Below, piece after piece: positions 38,219 to 49,767 of a DNA stretch of 64,000 nucleotides (position 1 is its first letter; each line of letters starts with the position of its first letter). The translations under genes and the position numbers were made by a program. The DNA lies in the NCBI RefSeq assembly GCF_002198095.1, contig NZ_NHMK01000009.1:434001-498000 (forward strand), given 5' to 3'. Source of the stretch: Deinococcus indicus (lineage in GTDB: Bacteria > Deinococcota > Deinococci > Deinococcales > Deinococcaceae). The notes under the pieces were generated by a model. That model was not told the DNA's origin. It made no database searches and worked only from the letters and a program-made list of their open reading frames with translations.

Positions 38219-39111
38219 CCAGACCCCGTACCGTCCTGCCGCCCGTCGAATCGCGCCTGACCGGAGTGGCGCACCCGCGAAACCAGCTCAAACGCCAGCT
38301 GAAGAAGGAACTGGCGACGCTCACGGCCCCCGACACTGCCGCCATGCGGCCGGGCCTCTGGCTGTCGGTCACCGCCGCGCCATTCGTGCTACATGTCGCC
38401 GTGCGCGACGACACCACCCTCGAAGACATGGACGCCTTCCTGCGGGAAGTCTGGATGGAATGCTGCGGGCACCTGAGTGAATTCGAGTCACGTCCCACGA
38501 AGTACGAGACGATCACGTACCGCAACGATTCCGACGAGGACTTTGAAGACGACGAGCTGGACGCCGACTTCGATGCGGAAGGGCTGTCGGATGCCGAATA
38601 CTGGGATGAAGACGTAGAAGAGGAACCTGAGCGGAGCGACTTCCCAGTCATGTCCGACGACGACTGGGAGGCGCTCCGTGCTCGCCTGAGTCCCAGCGCG
38701 CACCCTGAGCGTCCGCTGACCGTGACCGTCCGGGAGGCCATGGACGGCGTGCCGGACCTGCGGTACGAGTACGACATGGGTTCCACCACCCGCTGCGTGC
38801 TGAAGGTCGAGGCGGAGCTGACGTTGCCCTGGCCGGAGGACAGGACGGTGCGGCTGCTGGCCCGCAACGCCCGCCCCGACTGGGTGTGCCGCGAGTGTGC
38901 CGAACCGGCTACCCACCAGTGCATCATGGGCGAGTGCTGGGAGGACGGGTACGCCAAGTTCTGCGCGAAACATGCCAGAACCCATCCACGCAAGGCCCAC
39001 CCGCGCGAGGGTGGAGACGCCTGGATGATCGCGCCCCTCTCCAACTCCCCGCGTGATCCGTGCTGTGGGTACGTCGAGCATCCAGGCAGTGAGGAGGACT
39101 ACGTGTGGTGA
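38215..39111 (+). CDS. pRiA4b ORF-3-like protein with C-terminal zinc-binding cluster
   Basis: A 298-residue cytoplasmic protein. N-terminal region (LWLSVTAAPFVLHVAVRDDTTLEDMDAFLREVW...HLSEF, about 45-85) and RYEYDMGSTTRCVLKVE (about 180-196) match the plasmid pRiA4b ORF-3 fold (YxYDxGDxW-like). Between them is a very acidic stretch (about 100-140). The C-terminus has CRECAEPATHQC...CWEDGYAKFCAKHARTH, a likely zinc cluster. Function unknown. Overlaps hutG by 4 nt and hutI by 7, so it is translated within the hut operon. Codon use is less biased than the hut genes. Confidence 0.75.
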   Translation: MTRPRTVLPPVESRLTGVAHPRNQLKRQLKKELATLTAPDTAAMRPGLWLSVTAAPFVLHVAVRDDTTLEDMDAFLREVWMECCGHLSEFESRPTKYETITYRNDSDEDFEDDELDADFDAEGLSDAEYWDEDVEEEPERSDFPVMSDDDWEALRARLSPSAHPERPLTVTVREAMDGVPDLRYEYDMGSTTRCVLKVEAELTLPWPEDRTVRLLARNARPDWVCRECAEPATHQCIMGECWEDGYAKFCAKHARTHPRKAHPREGGDAWMIAPLSNSPRDPCCGYVEHPGSEEDYVW

Positions 39112-40307
39112 CAGAAACGCTGTTCACGAACATCAGCCAGCTCGTCACGCCTGCGCCGGGTGTGCAGCGCGGCGCGGCCATGCGCGACCTGACGGTTGTT
39201 TCCGATGCGGCCATGCTGGTGTCGGGCGGTGTGATCCGCTGGGTCGGCCCGCGCGCCGACGCACCCGACACCGCGCAGGAGCATGACCTGGGTGGCGTGG
39301 CGGTCGTCCCCGGATTGATCGACCCGCACACGCACGCCGTGTGGGCCGGGGATCGTCTCGCGGACTTCGAGGCGCGCGTGCAGGGCGTCCCGTACGAGGA
39401 GATCCTGGCGCGCGGCGGCGGCATCCGCAGCTCCATGCGGGCGACCGGGGCGGCGAGCGTCGAGGAACTCGTGACCCTGGCCCGACCACGCCTTGAAGCC
39501 CTGCGCGCGTCCGGAGCGACGACCACCGAGGTCAAGAGCGGGTACGGCCTGGATTTCGACGCTGAACGCCGGATGCTCCAGGCGGTCCGTGCGCTCCAGT
39601 CTGAATTCGGACTCGTGCCGACCCTGCTGATTCACGTGCCGCCCACCGGGGGCCGCGCCGAGTACGTGCAGGCGGTCTGCCATGACCTGATCCCCAGTGT
39701 GGCGCGTGAGGGGCTGGCGACGGCGGTGGACGTGTTCACCGAGTGCGAGGCGTTCACGGTGGCCGAGACCCGCGCCATCCTCCAGGCTGCGAAGGCACAT
39801 GGCCTCCAGACGAAGCTGCACGCCGATCAGTTCCACGCCATCGGCGGCACGGAACTGGCGTGCGAACTGGGTGCCCTCAGCGTGGATCACTTGGAAGCCA
39901 GTGGTCCCGCGCAGATCGCCGCGCTGGCCGCGTCGAACACCGTGGCGACCATCCTCCCCGGCGTGACCCTGCACCTGGGCCTGCCCGCCGCGCCGGGCCG
40001 CGCCCTGATCGACGCGGGCGTGGCGGTCGCTGTGGGCACCGACCTGAATCCCGGATCTTCCCCTGTGTTCAGCACGCAACTGGCGCTGGCGCTGGCAGTG
40101 CGCCTGTGCCGCCTGACGCCCGCCGAGGCGCTGACGGCCAGCACCGTGAACGCCGCCGCCGCCCTGGGCCTGAGCGACCGGGGAGCCCTCGCACCCGGTC
40201 AGCGCGCCGACTTCCTTACCCTGCACAGCCCCGACTGGCGTGACCTGCCGTACACCCTCGGCGCGAACCCCGTCCGGAACGTGTTTGTCGGCGGCTCTGC
40301 ACTATGA
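39105..40307 (+). CDS. hutI: Imidazolonepropionase
   Basis: Amidohydrolase-fold metalloenzyme, third step of histidine degradation, opening imidazolonepropionate to formiminoglutamate. 400 residues. Metal and substrate motifs: [38 protein letters not shown] and [10 protein letters not shown]. The GTG at 39105 has AGGAGG seven nt upstream (39092-39097); the next GTG (39108) is also possible. Overlaps the preceding gene. Confidence 0.97.
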   Translation: MVTETLFTNISQLVTPAPGVQRGAAMRDLTVVSDAAMLVSGGVIRWVGPRADAPDTAQEHDLGGVAVVPGLIDPHTHAVWAGDRLADFEARVQGVPYEEILARGGGIRSSMRATGAASVEELVTLARPRLEALRASGATTTEVKSGYGLDFDAERRMLQAVRALQSEFGLVPTLLIHVPPTGGRAEYVQAVCHDLIPSVAREGLATAVDVFTECEAFTVAETRAILQAAKAHGLQTKLHADQFHAIGGTELACELGALSVDHLEASGPAQIAALAASNTVATILPGVTLHLGLPAAPGRALIDAGVAVAVGTDLNPGSSPVFSTQLALALAVRLCRLTPAEALTASTVNAAAALGLSDRGALAPGQRADFLTLHSPDWRDLPYTLGANPVRNVFVGGSAL

Positions 40308-40374
40308 AATCCGGCCTCTGAGCCGTTCCCATCAATCCTCCGCCATCACCCATCAACCCTCCGAAGGAGCACCC

Positions 40375-41877
<1,503 letters not shown>

Positions 41878-41880
41878 GCG

Positions 41881-41949
41881 ACCCCTCACCCTTCCGCCGC
41901 TCCGCGACTCCCTCCCTCTCCCCTGGGGAGAGGGGCAGGGGTGAGGGGT
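41881..41949. terminator. Long hairpin between hutH and a convergent gene
   Basis: 11-bp outer stem ACCCCTCACCC (41881-41891) / GGGTGAGGGGT (41939-41949) with an inner CTCCCC-T-GGGGAG stem. A C/T-rich design also seen near 2090-2124. Serves two convergent genes. Confidence 0.7.
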
Positions 41950-41952
41950 TCC

Positions 41953-42597
41953 TTACCGGTTCAGCCAGTCCAGTCCGCCCACGCGGCCGTCTGCGGGCAG
42001 GTCGAGCTGGGCGGTGCCCAGGTGCGCGAGGTGGAAGGTCGGTGGCGTGCCCGTGACGGGCCAGCCGAGTGCCGCGCGGATGAGCGCTCCGGCGAAGTCG
42101 TGGTGCGTGACCAGTGCGACCCGGTCCTGACCGGGGTGCCGGGTGCGGAGGTCGGTCAGGACCTGCGTGGCGCGGGGATGGAAGAGGGATTCCTCCCACG
42201 CTTCCGCGCCCCCGTCCCACGGTTGCCCGGTCAGGTGCGCGGGCCAGACCAGCGCGGGGCAGTGCGCGCGGAGGGTCGCGTGGTCGCCGCCCGTGACGGG
42301 CGTGAAGCCTCCGGCGGGGCCGGTGGTCAGGCCGCCGTACTCGTAGGCCCGTTCGGTGCCGTGCGCGGGGAGGTTCAGGCGGGCGGCGATGGGCGGGGCA
42401 GTCTGCACAGCGCGGAGCATCAGGCTGGTGTACAGGTGCGTCACGCCGCTCAGGTCGGCGTCCTGCGCGAATTGCTGGGCGCTGGCGTGTCCGTGCGCAG
42501 TCAGGGGCGGGTCGGGCTGCCGCGCCTGCGCGTAGTCGGGCCGGTCCTCGATGACGTTGTTCTGGGACTGCGCGTGGCGGATCAGCAGGAGCTTCAC
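41953..42597 (-). CDS. Histidine phosphatase (phosphoglycerate mutase) family protein
   Basis: A 214-residue branch-2-like histidine phosphatase: catalytic RHAQSQNN at residues 8-15, RAVQTAPPIA, EYGGLTTGPAGG and second His in VALVTHHDFAGAL. Substrate not predictable; phosphate ester hydrolysis of a small metabolite is likely. GTG at 42595-42597 lies 6 nt after TACGGT (42604-42609), a leaderless layout. Divergent from sdaAA. Confidence 0.87.
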   Translation of the reverse strand: MKLLLIRHAQSQNNVIEDRPDYAQARQPDPPLTAHGHASAQQFAQDADLSGVTHLYTSLMLRAVQTAPPIAARLNLPAHGTERAYEYGGLTTGPAGGFTPVTGGDHATLRAHCPALVWPAHLTGQPWDGGAEAWEESLFHPRATQVLTDLRTRHPGQDRVALVTHHDFAGALIRAALGWPVTGTPPTFHLAHLGTAQLDLPADGRVGGLDWLNR

Positions 42598-42745
42598 GGC
42601 TGCACCGTAGCGTGTCCGTGCGCTCCGGACGGCCTCACCGCGCGCTGATTCGGCTAGACAGGTCGGGGCGTACCATGGGAGCCACTTTTCCCGCTGCCGC
42701 CTCACCATTTCACCCTCCGTGCGCCGCGCACGGCTCAAGGACGCC

Positions 42746-43639
<894 letters not shown>

Positions 43640-43649
43640 GCGGACAGAG

Positions 43650-43678
43650 CGGGCCGGCCTGAACTGCGGGCCGGCCCG
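43650..43678. terminator. Terminator between sdaAA and a convergent gene
   Basis: Perfect 10-bp stem CGGGCCGGCC / GGCCGGCCCG (43650-43659, 43669-43678). Confidence 0.75.
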
Positions 43679-43692
43679 GTGTCGTCACGGGT

Positions 43693-44163
43693 TCAGGTCG
43701 CGGCGGAACGACGCAGCGCCGTCAGGCTCCGGATACTCCCCGCCGTGCACGCCGCTATCACGGCCAGCACCGTCGCTCCCTGATCCGCCACCCCCGGATC
43801 ACGCGGGGCCGCGTCGCCCAGCGCGGCCTGTAACGCCACCACCGCCAGCCACGCACCCGGCAGGAACGCCAGTGCGCCCGCCCCGGCCTCCAGCGGCCCC
43901 ACGTGGCGCAGGCCCAGCAGTGCACCCAGTACGCTCGTCATGACCATCACGCCCAGCCACAGCCCAGCCGGCGCATCGTGCAGCCAGAAGAGCTGGGTCA
44001 GCCCCACCACGCCAGCGCCCAGAGCAGCGAACACCGCCGCCGCCAGACTCGCAGCGCGCCACCCGAACCGTCCCGCCGCCAGTTTCGTCTGCATAGCCCA
44101 CGGCTGGTCGTCCACGCTGTTGGCCTCGTTGCGCATGGCGGCCCTCCACTCGTCGGGGGTCAT
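43693..44163 (-). CDS. PadR-operon membrane protein B
   Basis: A 156-residue membrane protein with four helices (about 35-55, 63-82, 90-110, 128-145). The N-terminus MTPDEWRAAMRNEANSVDD matches the preceding gene's MTQDDWNTGMQNEADSVQD, so the two are paralogues with a shared cytoplasmic motif. No named family. ATG overlaps the upstream stop by 4 nt. Third gene of the PadR operon. Confidence 0.75.
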   Translation of the reverse strand: MTPDEWRAAMRNEANSVDDQPWAMQTKLAAGRFGWRAASLAAAVFAALGAGVVGLTQLFWLHDAPAGLWLGVMVMTSVLGALLGLRHVGPLEAGAGALAFLPGAWLAVVALQAALGDAAPRDPGVADQGATVLAVIAACTAGSIRSLTALRRSAAT

Positions 44164-44717
44164 GCGAGGGTCCGGGTGGGTTGCGGGTGCCGGAGGGGGA
44201 GGCCCAGCACGATGCCGAGCGCAGCGACGCCCAGCGCAACGCTGAGGGGGTAGGCGGGGAATCCGGCGAAGTCACTGAGGATCAGGTTGCCGAGGCTGGA
44301 AATGGTGATGGTGCCCAGCGCGGCGCACAGCAGCGTGATCCAGCGGGGGACGCGCAGGCGGGTGGCGACGGCGGCGAGCATGAAGACAGTCAGGATCAAC
44401 CCGAGGATCGGCAACTGCGGGTCCTGGCTGCTGGTGATGGTGGTGACGGGTTGTGGGTTGCCCAGCAGGTTCCATTTCAGGAAGGTCAGGCTGTCCACGC
44501 CGTTACGGGCGGCCTCGCGGGTCATGACGCTCCACTGCGTGCCCAGCGTCAGGGCGGCGGTGGCGGCGACGGTTCCGGTGGTGGCGAGCAACGCGGTCAG
44601 GGCGGTGCGGCCCAGCTGCCGGTGGCGCAGGTGGCGGCGCGTGTCGCAGCTCCACTCCGCGTCCTGAACGCTGTCCGCTTCGTTCTGCATGCCGGTGTTC
44701 CAGTCGTCTTGGGTCAT
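44160..44717 (-). CDS. PadR-operon membrane protein A
   Basis: A 185-residue membrane protein: N-terminal motif MTQDDWNTGMQNEADSVQDAEW, then helices about 38-60, 99-118, 125-142 and 155-175. Related to the next gene. Small membrane proteins next to PadR regulators are common and may be part of stress or drug response. ATG overlaps PadR stop (ATGA). Confidence 0.75.
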   Translation of the reverse strand: MTQDDWNTGMQNEADSVQDAEWSCDTRRHLRHRQLGRTALTALLATTGTVAATAALTLGTQWSVMTREAARNGVDSLTFLKWNLLGNPQPVTTITSSQDPQLPILGLILTVFMLAAVATRLRVPRWITLLCAALGTITISSLGNLILSDFAGFPAYPLSVALGVAALGIVLGLPLRHPQPTRTLA

Positions 44718-45016
44718 GTCAGTGCTCCTGTGGTGTGGGTGGTGGGGCTGGGGTCGTGGCGTTCGCGGGCCAGTTGCAGGCCGCTGTGGGTCAGGCGGTA
44801 GATGTGGCGGGGTGGTCTGCCGGGGTGGGGGGACGGTTCCCACTGGGCGTCCAGGTGGCCCTGTTCGTGCAGGCGCTGGAGGATGGGGTAGAGGGTCCCG
44901 CTTTTCAGGCTGGTGCTTCTGCTCAGGTCGTAGCCGTAGGTGTGCGCGGGGTAGGTCTGCTGGAGGGCGTGCAAGACGGCCCTGGTGTGCGGGCTGGAGT
45001 TGGGTGGGCGGGGCAT
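44714..45016 (-). CDS. PadR family transcriptional regulator
   Basis: A 100-residue winged-helix repressor: THTRAVLHALQQTYPAHTYGYDLSRSTSLKSGTLYPILQRLHEQGHLDAQWEPSPHPGRPPRHIYRLT, with the diagnostic GTLYPILQRLxxxG and RPxxxYxLT motifs. It heads an operon with two membrane proteins; all three genes overlap by 4 nt. ATG 45014-45016 lies 6 nt after its -10, leaderless. Confidence 0.92.
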   Translation of the reverse strand: MPRPPNSSPHTRAVLHALQQTYPAHTYGYDLSRSTSLKSGTLYPILQRLHEQGHLDAQWEPSPHPGRPPRHIYRLTHSGLQLARERHDPSPTTHTTGALT

Positions 45017-45022
45017 GGCCCA

Positions 45023-45051
45023 TTAACAACATATGTAGAGTTTCTTGTCAA
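45023..45051 (-). promoter_or_regulatory. PadR operon promoter with ACATATGT palindrome
   Basis: On the minus strand: -35 TTGACA (45046-45051, perfect), 17-bp spacer, -10 TGTTAA (45023-45028), ATG 6 nt later. The palindrome ACATATGT (45029-45036) lies in the spacer beside the -10, a plausible site for PadR autorepression. Confidence 0.7.
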
Positions 45052-45084
45052 GGGGAGGCGGGGCCACTGGCCGCCCCGCCCTTC

Positions 45085-45242
45085 ATACGGATTCCGTCTG
45101 TTTCGCTGATAACTCGGAACGTCGCTGGATTGCCAGCTCCACGCCCGAAGGGGCGTTTCTCTCCTGCTCTGCGGAGGGGCTCTCCGAGTCGCACCCGCCG
45201 GGACCCAACGGGCTTTGCAGCCCATTCAATCGGAGTCCGTAT
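45085..45242 (-). repeat. Dispersed ~160-bp intergenic repeat, copy 7
   Basis: Full-length; A end at 45242, where the TGA stop of the HAD hydrolase gene runs into ATACGGACTCC. Inner hairpin kept, outer arm diverged; second hairpin partly paired with wobbles. Confidence 0.92.
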
Positions 45243-45952
45243 CAGACCGGAACGGCCAGCCCCAGCGCCTCCTGCAACTGCGCGTGCGAGGTCACCACGC
45301 GGTTGACCCCGGCGGCCAGCAGGTGCGCGGCGTCGTCCGGGTGGGCGTGTCCGGTGGCGAGCAGGCCGATCACGGTCGCGCCGGCCCGCACGCCCGCCGT
45401 GGCGCCCGGAACGCTGTCCTCGACGACCACGCAGCGCGTGATGTCCGCGCCGAGCTGCGCGGCGGCGAAGGCATACAGGTCCGGTTCCGGCTTGCCGCGC
45501 CCGCCCACCCATGACGGGTCGTAGGCGTGCGCGCCCACCAGCGCCGTCAGCCCGGCCGAGGCGAGTTTCATGTGCAGCCGCCCGCGTTCGCTGTTGCTGC
45601 CCACTGCGAACGGCACGCCCGCCCGCCGCAGGGCTTCCAGCGTGTCGCGCGCGCCCTCGATGGCGTCCAGGGTGTCGAAGGCCGCGTTGAACCGGGTTTC
45701 CAGGGTGGGCAGGAACGCGTCGGTTGGTGTCCAGCCGTGCAGGTCGCTCAGGCGCACCAGTACGTTCGGGAAGGTCTGCCCGACCGCCAGATGCGCGAAG
45801 TCGTTCAGGGCCAGCGGCAGGCCGTGTTCGGCCAGCGTGCGGACCCACACGTCCGCCGCCAGGGCCTCGCTGTCCACCAGTACGCCGTCCAGGTCGAACA
45901 GGACCGCGTCGAACGTGCCGGTCAGCGCCGGGGCATCCGTGGGGGCGGTCAC
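45242..45952 (-). CDS. HAD family phosphatase (beta-phosphoglucomutase-like)
   Basis: A 236-residue HAD subfamily IA enzyme: motif [12 protein letters not shown] (nucleophile Asp), motif [10 protein letters not shown], motif III Lys in [10 protein letters not shown], motif [15 protein letters not shown]. Likely a sugar-phosphate phosphatase or mutase. GTG at 45950-45952 overlaps the HIT gene stop by 4 nt. The stop abuts a dispersed repeat. Confidence 0.9.
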   Translation of the reverse strand: MTAPTDAPALTGTFDAVLFDLDGVLVDSEALAADVWVRTLAEHGLPLALNDFAHLAVGQTFPNVLVRLSDLHGWTPTDAFLPTLETRFNAAFDTLDAIEGARDTLEALRRAGVPFAVGSNSERGRLHMKLASAGLTALVGAHAYDPSWVGGRGKPEPDLYAFAAAQLGADITRCVVVEDSVPGATAGVRAGATVIGLLATGHAHPDDAAHLLAAGVNRVVTSHAQLQEALGLAVPV

Positions 45953-46299
45953 TGGCCCAGGCCCGTATCGTTGTCCGGGCCGTTTTTCCACCCGGCCAGG
46001 ATGTGGACATGCGTGTGGAACACCATCTGCCCGCCGCCGGGGCCGCAGTTCACGACCAGCCGGTAGTCCTGCGCGTGCTGCCGCGCGACCCGCGTGGCGG
46101 TCAGCCACAGCTCGCCCATCTCGGCGGCGTCCGTGATCTCGTCCACCCGCGCCGACACCTTCTTCGGAATGACCAGCAGGTGGATGGGCGCCTTGGGGGC
46201 AATGTCGCGGATGGCGATGTAGTGCTCGTCCTCGAACACGATCTGGCTGGGAATCTCGCGGGTGATGATCCGCTCGAACAGGGTGGGAGAGGCTGTCAT
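45949..46299 (-). CDS. HIT family nucleotide hydrolase
   Basis: A 116-residue histidine-triad protein (Hint-like): [20 protein letters not shown] start and catalytic [12 protein letters not shown] near the C-terminus. Hydrolyses aminoacyl- or phosphoramidate-AMP. ATG 46297-46299 is chosen over the in-frame GTG three codons upstream because a -10 TAGAGT (46307-46312) overlaps that GTG, leaving a 7-nt leaderless gap. Operon with the HAD phosphatase gene. Confidence 0.93.
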   Translation of the reverse strand: MTASPTLFERIITREIPSQIVFEDEHYIAIRDIAPKAPIHLLVIPKKVSARVDEITDAAEMGELWLTATRVARQHAQDYRLVVNCGPGGGQMVFHTHVHILAGWKNGPDNDTGLGQ

Positions 46300-46564
46300 G
46301 CGCCCCACTCTAGCCGCCGCGCCCGCCTGATCTGGCTGCCTGGATCAGCCCGCGTTCTTTAGGGGGCGTTCATGTAGGACGGGTACCTGATCCGATTCCC
46401 GCGGCCCCGCATATACCCGGTTGTCAGGAAGGAACCGCCCGCGCTGTTCCCCCCTACAGCGCCCGCTTCCGCCCACCCCTCATCCCTCTCCCGCAGCGCC
46501 CCGCCGGACCTCACACCCGTGACGTCCAGAAGGCTCACTGCGCCCCGTACAAGGAGCACCCATC

Positions 46565-47500
46565 ATGGATAACCGCACCAGCACCGAACAGATCATCGCC
46601 GCCGCCACCAACGCCGACACCATGAACCGCCGCGCCGCCATGGGCTTCCTCGGCAAGATCGGCATGGGCGCCGCCGCCATGGGCCTCGCCGCGACCGCCG
46701 GCACCGCCACCGCCGCGCCCGCCAAGGACATCGACGGCGCCGTCCTGAACTTCGCGCTGAACCTCGAGTACCTCGAGGCGGCCTTCTACCTCGCCGCCGT
46801 GGGCCGCGTGGACGAACTGCGCAAGATCGGTGGCGGCGCGAACATCATCCTGCCCGCCGGCCTCGACCAGAGCCGCGGCATGCAGTTCAAGGACGGCAAC
46901 GTGCAGGCCCTGGCCCGCGACATCGCCGAGGACGAACTGCAGCACGTCAAATTCCTGTCCGGCGCGCTCGGCAAGGCCGCCGCCCCCCGCCCCGTCATCG
47001 ACCTGAACGGAGCGTTCCGCGCCGCCGGGAAGGCCGCGTCCGGCGGGAAGATCGACGGATTCAACCCCTTCCTGAACGACCTGTTCTTCCTGCACGGCGC
47101 GTTCATCTTCGAGGACGTGGGCGTCACCGCCTATAACGGCGCCGCGACCCTGATCACCAACCCCGCGTACCTGCAGGCCGCCGCCGGCATCCTGGCCGTC
47201 GAGGCCTACCACGGCGGCGCCATCCGCACCATGCTCTACCAGCAGCGTCAGGTGAGCGCCGCCGCCGGCCTGTACGTCGGTCAGGTCGTGCAGGCCATCA
47301 GCAACCTGCGCGGCTCGGTCGGCGGCATGAAGGACCAGGGCCTCAGCGACAACGCCGGCAACATGATCGTCGCGCCCGCCGACAAGAACGGCGTGGCGTA
47401 CGGCCGCTCCACCCGCGAGGTGCTGAACATCGTCTACCTGGCCCCCAACGCCACCAAGGGCGGCTTCTACCCCAACGGCCTGACCGGCAGCATCAAGTAA
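46565..47500 (+). CDS. Ferritin-like, desiccation-related (PCC13-62-like) exported protein
   Basis: A 311-residue protein with a Tat-like leader: twin Arg in [14 protein letters not shown] then a hydrophobic Ala/Gly stretch ending about residue 52 (TATAAPA). The mature part is a ferritin-like four-helix domain: [34 protein letters not shown] and AVEAYHGG provide Glu/His metal candidates. Relatives include the plant desiccation-related protein PCC13-62 and Deinococcus homologues. Probable role in metal handling or drying/oxidative protection in the envelope. SD AAGGAG before the ATG. 46310-46564 upstream has no other gene. Confidence 0.85.
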   Translation: MDNRTSTEQIIAAATNADTMNRRAAMGFLGKIGMGAAAMGLAATAGTATAAPAKDIDGAVLNFALNLEYLEAAFYLAAVGRVDELRKIGGGANIILPAGLDQSRGMQFKDGNVQALARDIAEDELQHVKFLSGALGKAAAPRPVIDLNGAFRAAGKAASGGKIDGFNPFLNDLFFLHGAFIFEDVGVTAYNGAATLITNPAYLQAAAGILAVEAYHGGAIRTMLYQQRQVSAAAGLYVGQVVQAISNLRGSVGGMKDQGLSDNAGNMIVAPADKNGVAYGRSTREVLNIVYLAPNATKGGFYPNGLTGSIK

Positions 47501-47524
47501 GCTCCCGCAGGAGTCAGCATGGGT

Positions 47525-47565
47525 AGGAAGGGGAGGCTGGGCCACTTGGTCCGCCTCCCTTTCCT
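47525..47565 (+). terminator. Terminator of the ferritin-like gene
   Basis: 13-bp stem AGGAAGGGGAGGC / GCCTCCCTTTCCT (47525-47537, 47553-47565) with one G-U pair. Confidence 0.75.
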
Positions 47566-47594
47566 GTGCCGGACTGGCGCGTTACCCTGCCCCT

Positions 47595-48761
47595 GTGACT
47601 CCCGATCCGACCCTGGCGGCCCTGCGTGCGGCGGCGGCGCGCACGCTGGACCCGCAGCGCAGCGTGCAGGCGGCCCTGAATACCATGGGCTTCGTGCAGG
47701 CCGACCCGATCCGCGCGCCGGCCCGCGCGCAGGACCTGACCCTGATGGCCCGCGTGCCCGGTTACCGCGCCGGGGACCTGGAGCGGCTGTACCTGACCCT
47801 GGACGTCGAGGAGGACATGCTGCCCAACTACGGCTTCATGCCCCGCGCCGTGCAGGCGCTGCTGCATCCGCGTGAGGTGCCGCCCACCCGTCTGGAGGCC
47901 GCGCACCCCGACCTGCTGCCCGAGGTGCGCGCCGCCGTGCAGGGCCGCGAGGAAGTGCACCCGCGCGAGGTGGCGTTGCAGCTGGGTCAGGGCCGCACCG
48001 TGAACGCCTGGGGCGGCCAGTCGAGCGCCACGACCCGCGCGCTGGACGTGCTGCACCGCCGGGGCGAGCTGCGCGTCACGCGGCGCGTGGGGGGTGTGCG
48101 GCTGTACGGCCCGGCCCCGCACCTGCGGGCGCTGCGCGGGTCGCCCCTGCCGGAACGCGAGCGGCTGCGGGGCGTGGTGCATCTGCTCGCGCGGCTGTAC
48201 GGGCCGCTGCCGCAGGCGAGCCTGGGGTACCTGATCGGCCTGTCGCACTACGGTCTGCCGCATCTGCTGCCGCAACTGCGCGCCGCGTTCCGGCAGGCCC
48301 TGCGGGACGACCTGCACTCGGCCCGCGTGGACGGCCTGACGTACGTGTGGCTGCCCGGACAGGACCCCGCGCAGGCTCCCGCGCCGCGCGGCGTGCGGAT
48401 CGTGAATCCCTTCGATCCGCTGGTGTGGGATCGCCGCCGGTTCGCGCATCTGCACGGCTGGACGTACCGGTTCGAGGCGTACACGCCCGCCCCGAAACGC
48501 CAGTTCGGGTACTACGCCCTGCCGGTCCTGCACGCGGGCCGCGCCGTCGGCTGGGCGAACCTGAGCGTGCAGGGCGGCCAGCTGCACACGGACCTGGACC
48601 TCGTGCCCGGCGCGCGGCAGACCGGGCCGTTCAGCCGCGCCCTGGGCCGCGAACTCGACCGCTGGCGGGCCTTCCTGGGGCTGGGCGGCCTGGGTGACGC
48701 GGCCCTCACGGACCCTGCCCTCACGGACCCTGCCCAGCCGCTTCCTGCCACGCAGCCGTGA
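47595..48761 (+). CDS. YcaQ/AlkZ-like winged-helix DNA glycosylase (HTH_42)
   Basis: A 388-residue HTH_42 (winged helix DNA-binding) protein. Family motifs FVQADPIRAPARAQDL (catalytic QxD/QxQ-like, here ADP), YGFMPRAV, NPFDPLVWDRRR and KRQFGYYALPVLH. Related YcaQ removes interstrand crosslinks and alkylated bases. GTG 47595 lies 6 nt after TACCCT (47583-47588), leaderless. The 3' end overlaps the convergent phosphotransferase gene by 41 nt. Confidence 0.85.
   Translation: MTPDPTLAALRAAAARTLDPQRSVQAALNTMGFVQADPIRAPARAQDLTLMARVPGYRAGDLERLYLTLDVEEDMLPNYGFMPRAVQALLHPREVPPTRLEAAHPDLLPEVRAAVQGREEVHPREVALQLGQGRTVNAWGGQSSATTRALDVLHRRGELRVTRRVGGVRLYGPAPHLRALRGSPLPERERLRGVVHLLARLYGPLPQASLGYLIGLSHYGLPHLLPQLRAAFRQALRDDLHSARVDGLTYVWLPGQDPAQAPAPRGVRIVNPFDPLVWDRRRFAHLHGWTYRFEAYTPAPKRQFGYYALPVLHAGRAVGWANLSVQGGQLHTDLDLVPGARQTGPFSRALGRELDRWRAFLGLGGLGDAALTDPALTDPAQPLPATQP
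48703..48732. repeat. 15-bp tandem duplication in overlapping convergent gene ends
   Basis: CCCTCACGGACCCTG twice (48703-48717, 48718-48732). Encodes ALTDP repeated in the YcaQ-like protein; on the other strand it carries the stop of the phosphotransferase gene. Confidence 0.95.
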
Positions 48762-49767
48762 CCTTCAGCGCCGCCTCGGCCGTGCCCCGCTCCGGCGTGC
48801 GCGCGGCCTGCCGCACCACGGACAGCAGGTTCAGCGCCAGTCCCGCCCGCTCCTGTGCCGCCAGTTCCACAGCCGTCAGGGGGAGGCCGCCGCGCGCCAG
48901 TTCGTCCCGGTACGCGGCGCGCAGGTCCGGTCCCAGGCGGGCGCGGTCGGCGGCGTCCAGGCGCACGGCCAGCAGGTGCGCGAGGTCCTCGCCCGGCACG
49001 CTGGGATGCGTCTGGCCGTAATCGATCAGGACCGGCTGCGGCCCTCGCCACAGCACCTGCCCGGCGTGAATGTCACCGTGCACCAGGGTCGTCACGGGAG
49101 CTGCCGCCAGCAGGGAGGGGAGTTGTCCGGCCGCCTCGCGTGCCGAGCGCACCACCGGCTCCGGCAGCGGCGCGGGCCGTCCGTCCGGGCCGCTCAGGCT
49201 GCCTGCGGTCAGCCCGGCGTGCATCCGGGCGGCGCGGTCCAGCACCCGCCCCGGCTGCCACGCCCAGGGGCCGCGCAGAGCCGCCTGCCCCGGACCTGCC
49301 CAGAACGCGTGGTGCCGCGCGAGCAGACGCGCGATCTCCAGCAGGGCCGCGCCTCGTGTCGTATTGTCCGTCAGCGCCCCCCAGCCGGTCGTCTCCTCGG
49401 TCAGGTCGCGGGTCAGCAGGTGCGCGTGCGGCGTGCGCGTGGACTGCGCCGCGTGCCGGAACGGGGCGTGCGGCACCGGCGACAGCGGCGCGAGGTCCCG
49501 CAGGTACGCCGCCTCGCGCGTCAGGCGTTCCCAGGCGCGGCGGTCCCGCCAGCCGGCCGGAATGAACTTCAGGAACAGCGGCTCCCCGCGAGCGTCGAAG
49601 CGGGCGAAGGCCGCCCCCTCACCCACCCAGCTTTCCAGCGGACGGCCCACACCCGCGAACCGGTCGCGCAGGTCGCGCGGCCAGCAGCGGGCGTGCAGGA
49701 TGACCGGCCCGTCGCCGCGCAGCACGGTCAGGGTGTCGGCCAGCGCGGCCGCGGGGCTGGGGGGCAT
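48721..49767 (-). CDS. Aminoglycoside phosphotransferase/choline kinase family protein
   Basis: A 348-residue protein-kinase-fold small-molecule kinase. Catalytic loop TLVHGDIHAGQVLW (HGDxHxxN-like, with Gln for Asn) and metal Asp in VLIDYGQTHPSVPGEDLAHLL. N-lobe Lys in EPLFLKFIP. Substrate unknown. The start ATG 49765-49767 overlaps the stop of the upstream small gene (TGATG). Its stop lies inside the duplicated 15-bp unit of the convergent gene. Confidence 0.82.
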   Translation of the reverse strand: MPPSPAAALADTLTVLRGDGPVILHARCWPRDLRDRFAGVGRPLESWVGEGAAFARFDARGEPLFLKFIPAGWRDRRAWERLTREAAYLRDLAPLSPVPHAPFRHAAQSTRTPHAHLLTRDLTEETTGWGALTDNTTRGAALLEIARLLARHHAFWAGPGQAALRGPWAWQPGRVLDRAARMHAGLTAGSLSGPDGRPAPLPEPVVRSAREAAGQLPSLLAAAPVTTLVHGDIHAGQVLWRGPQPVLIDYGQTHPSVPGEDLAHLLAVRLDAADRARLGPDLRAAYRDELARGGLPLTAVELAAQERAGLALNLLSVVRQAARTPERGTAEAALKVTAAWQEAAGQGP

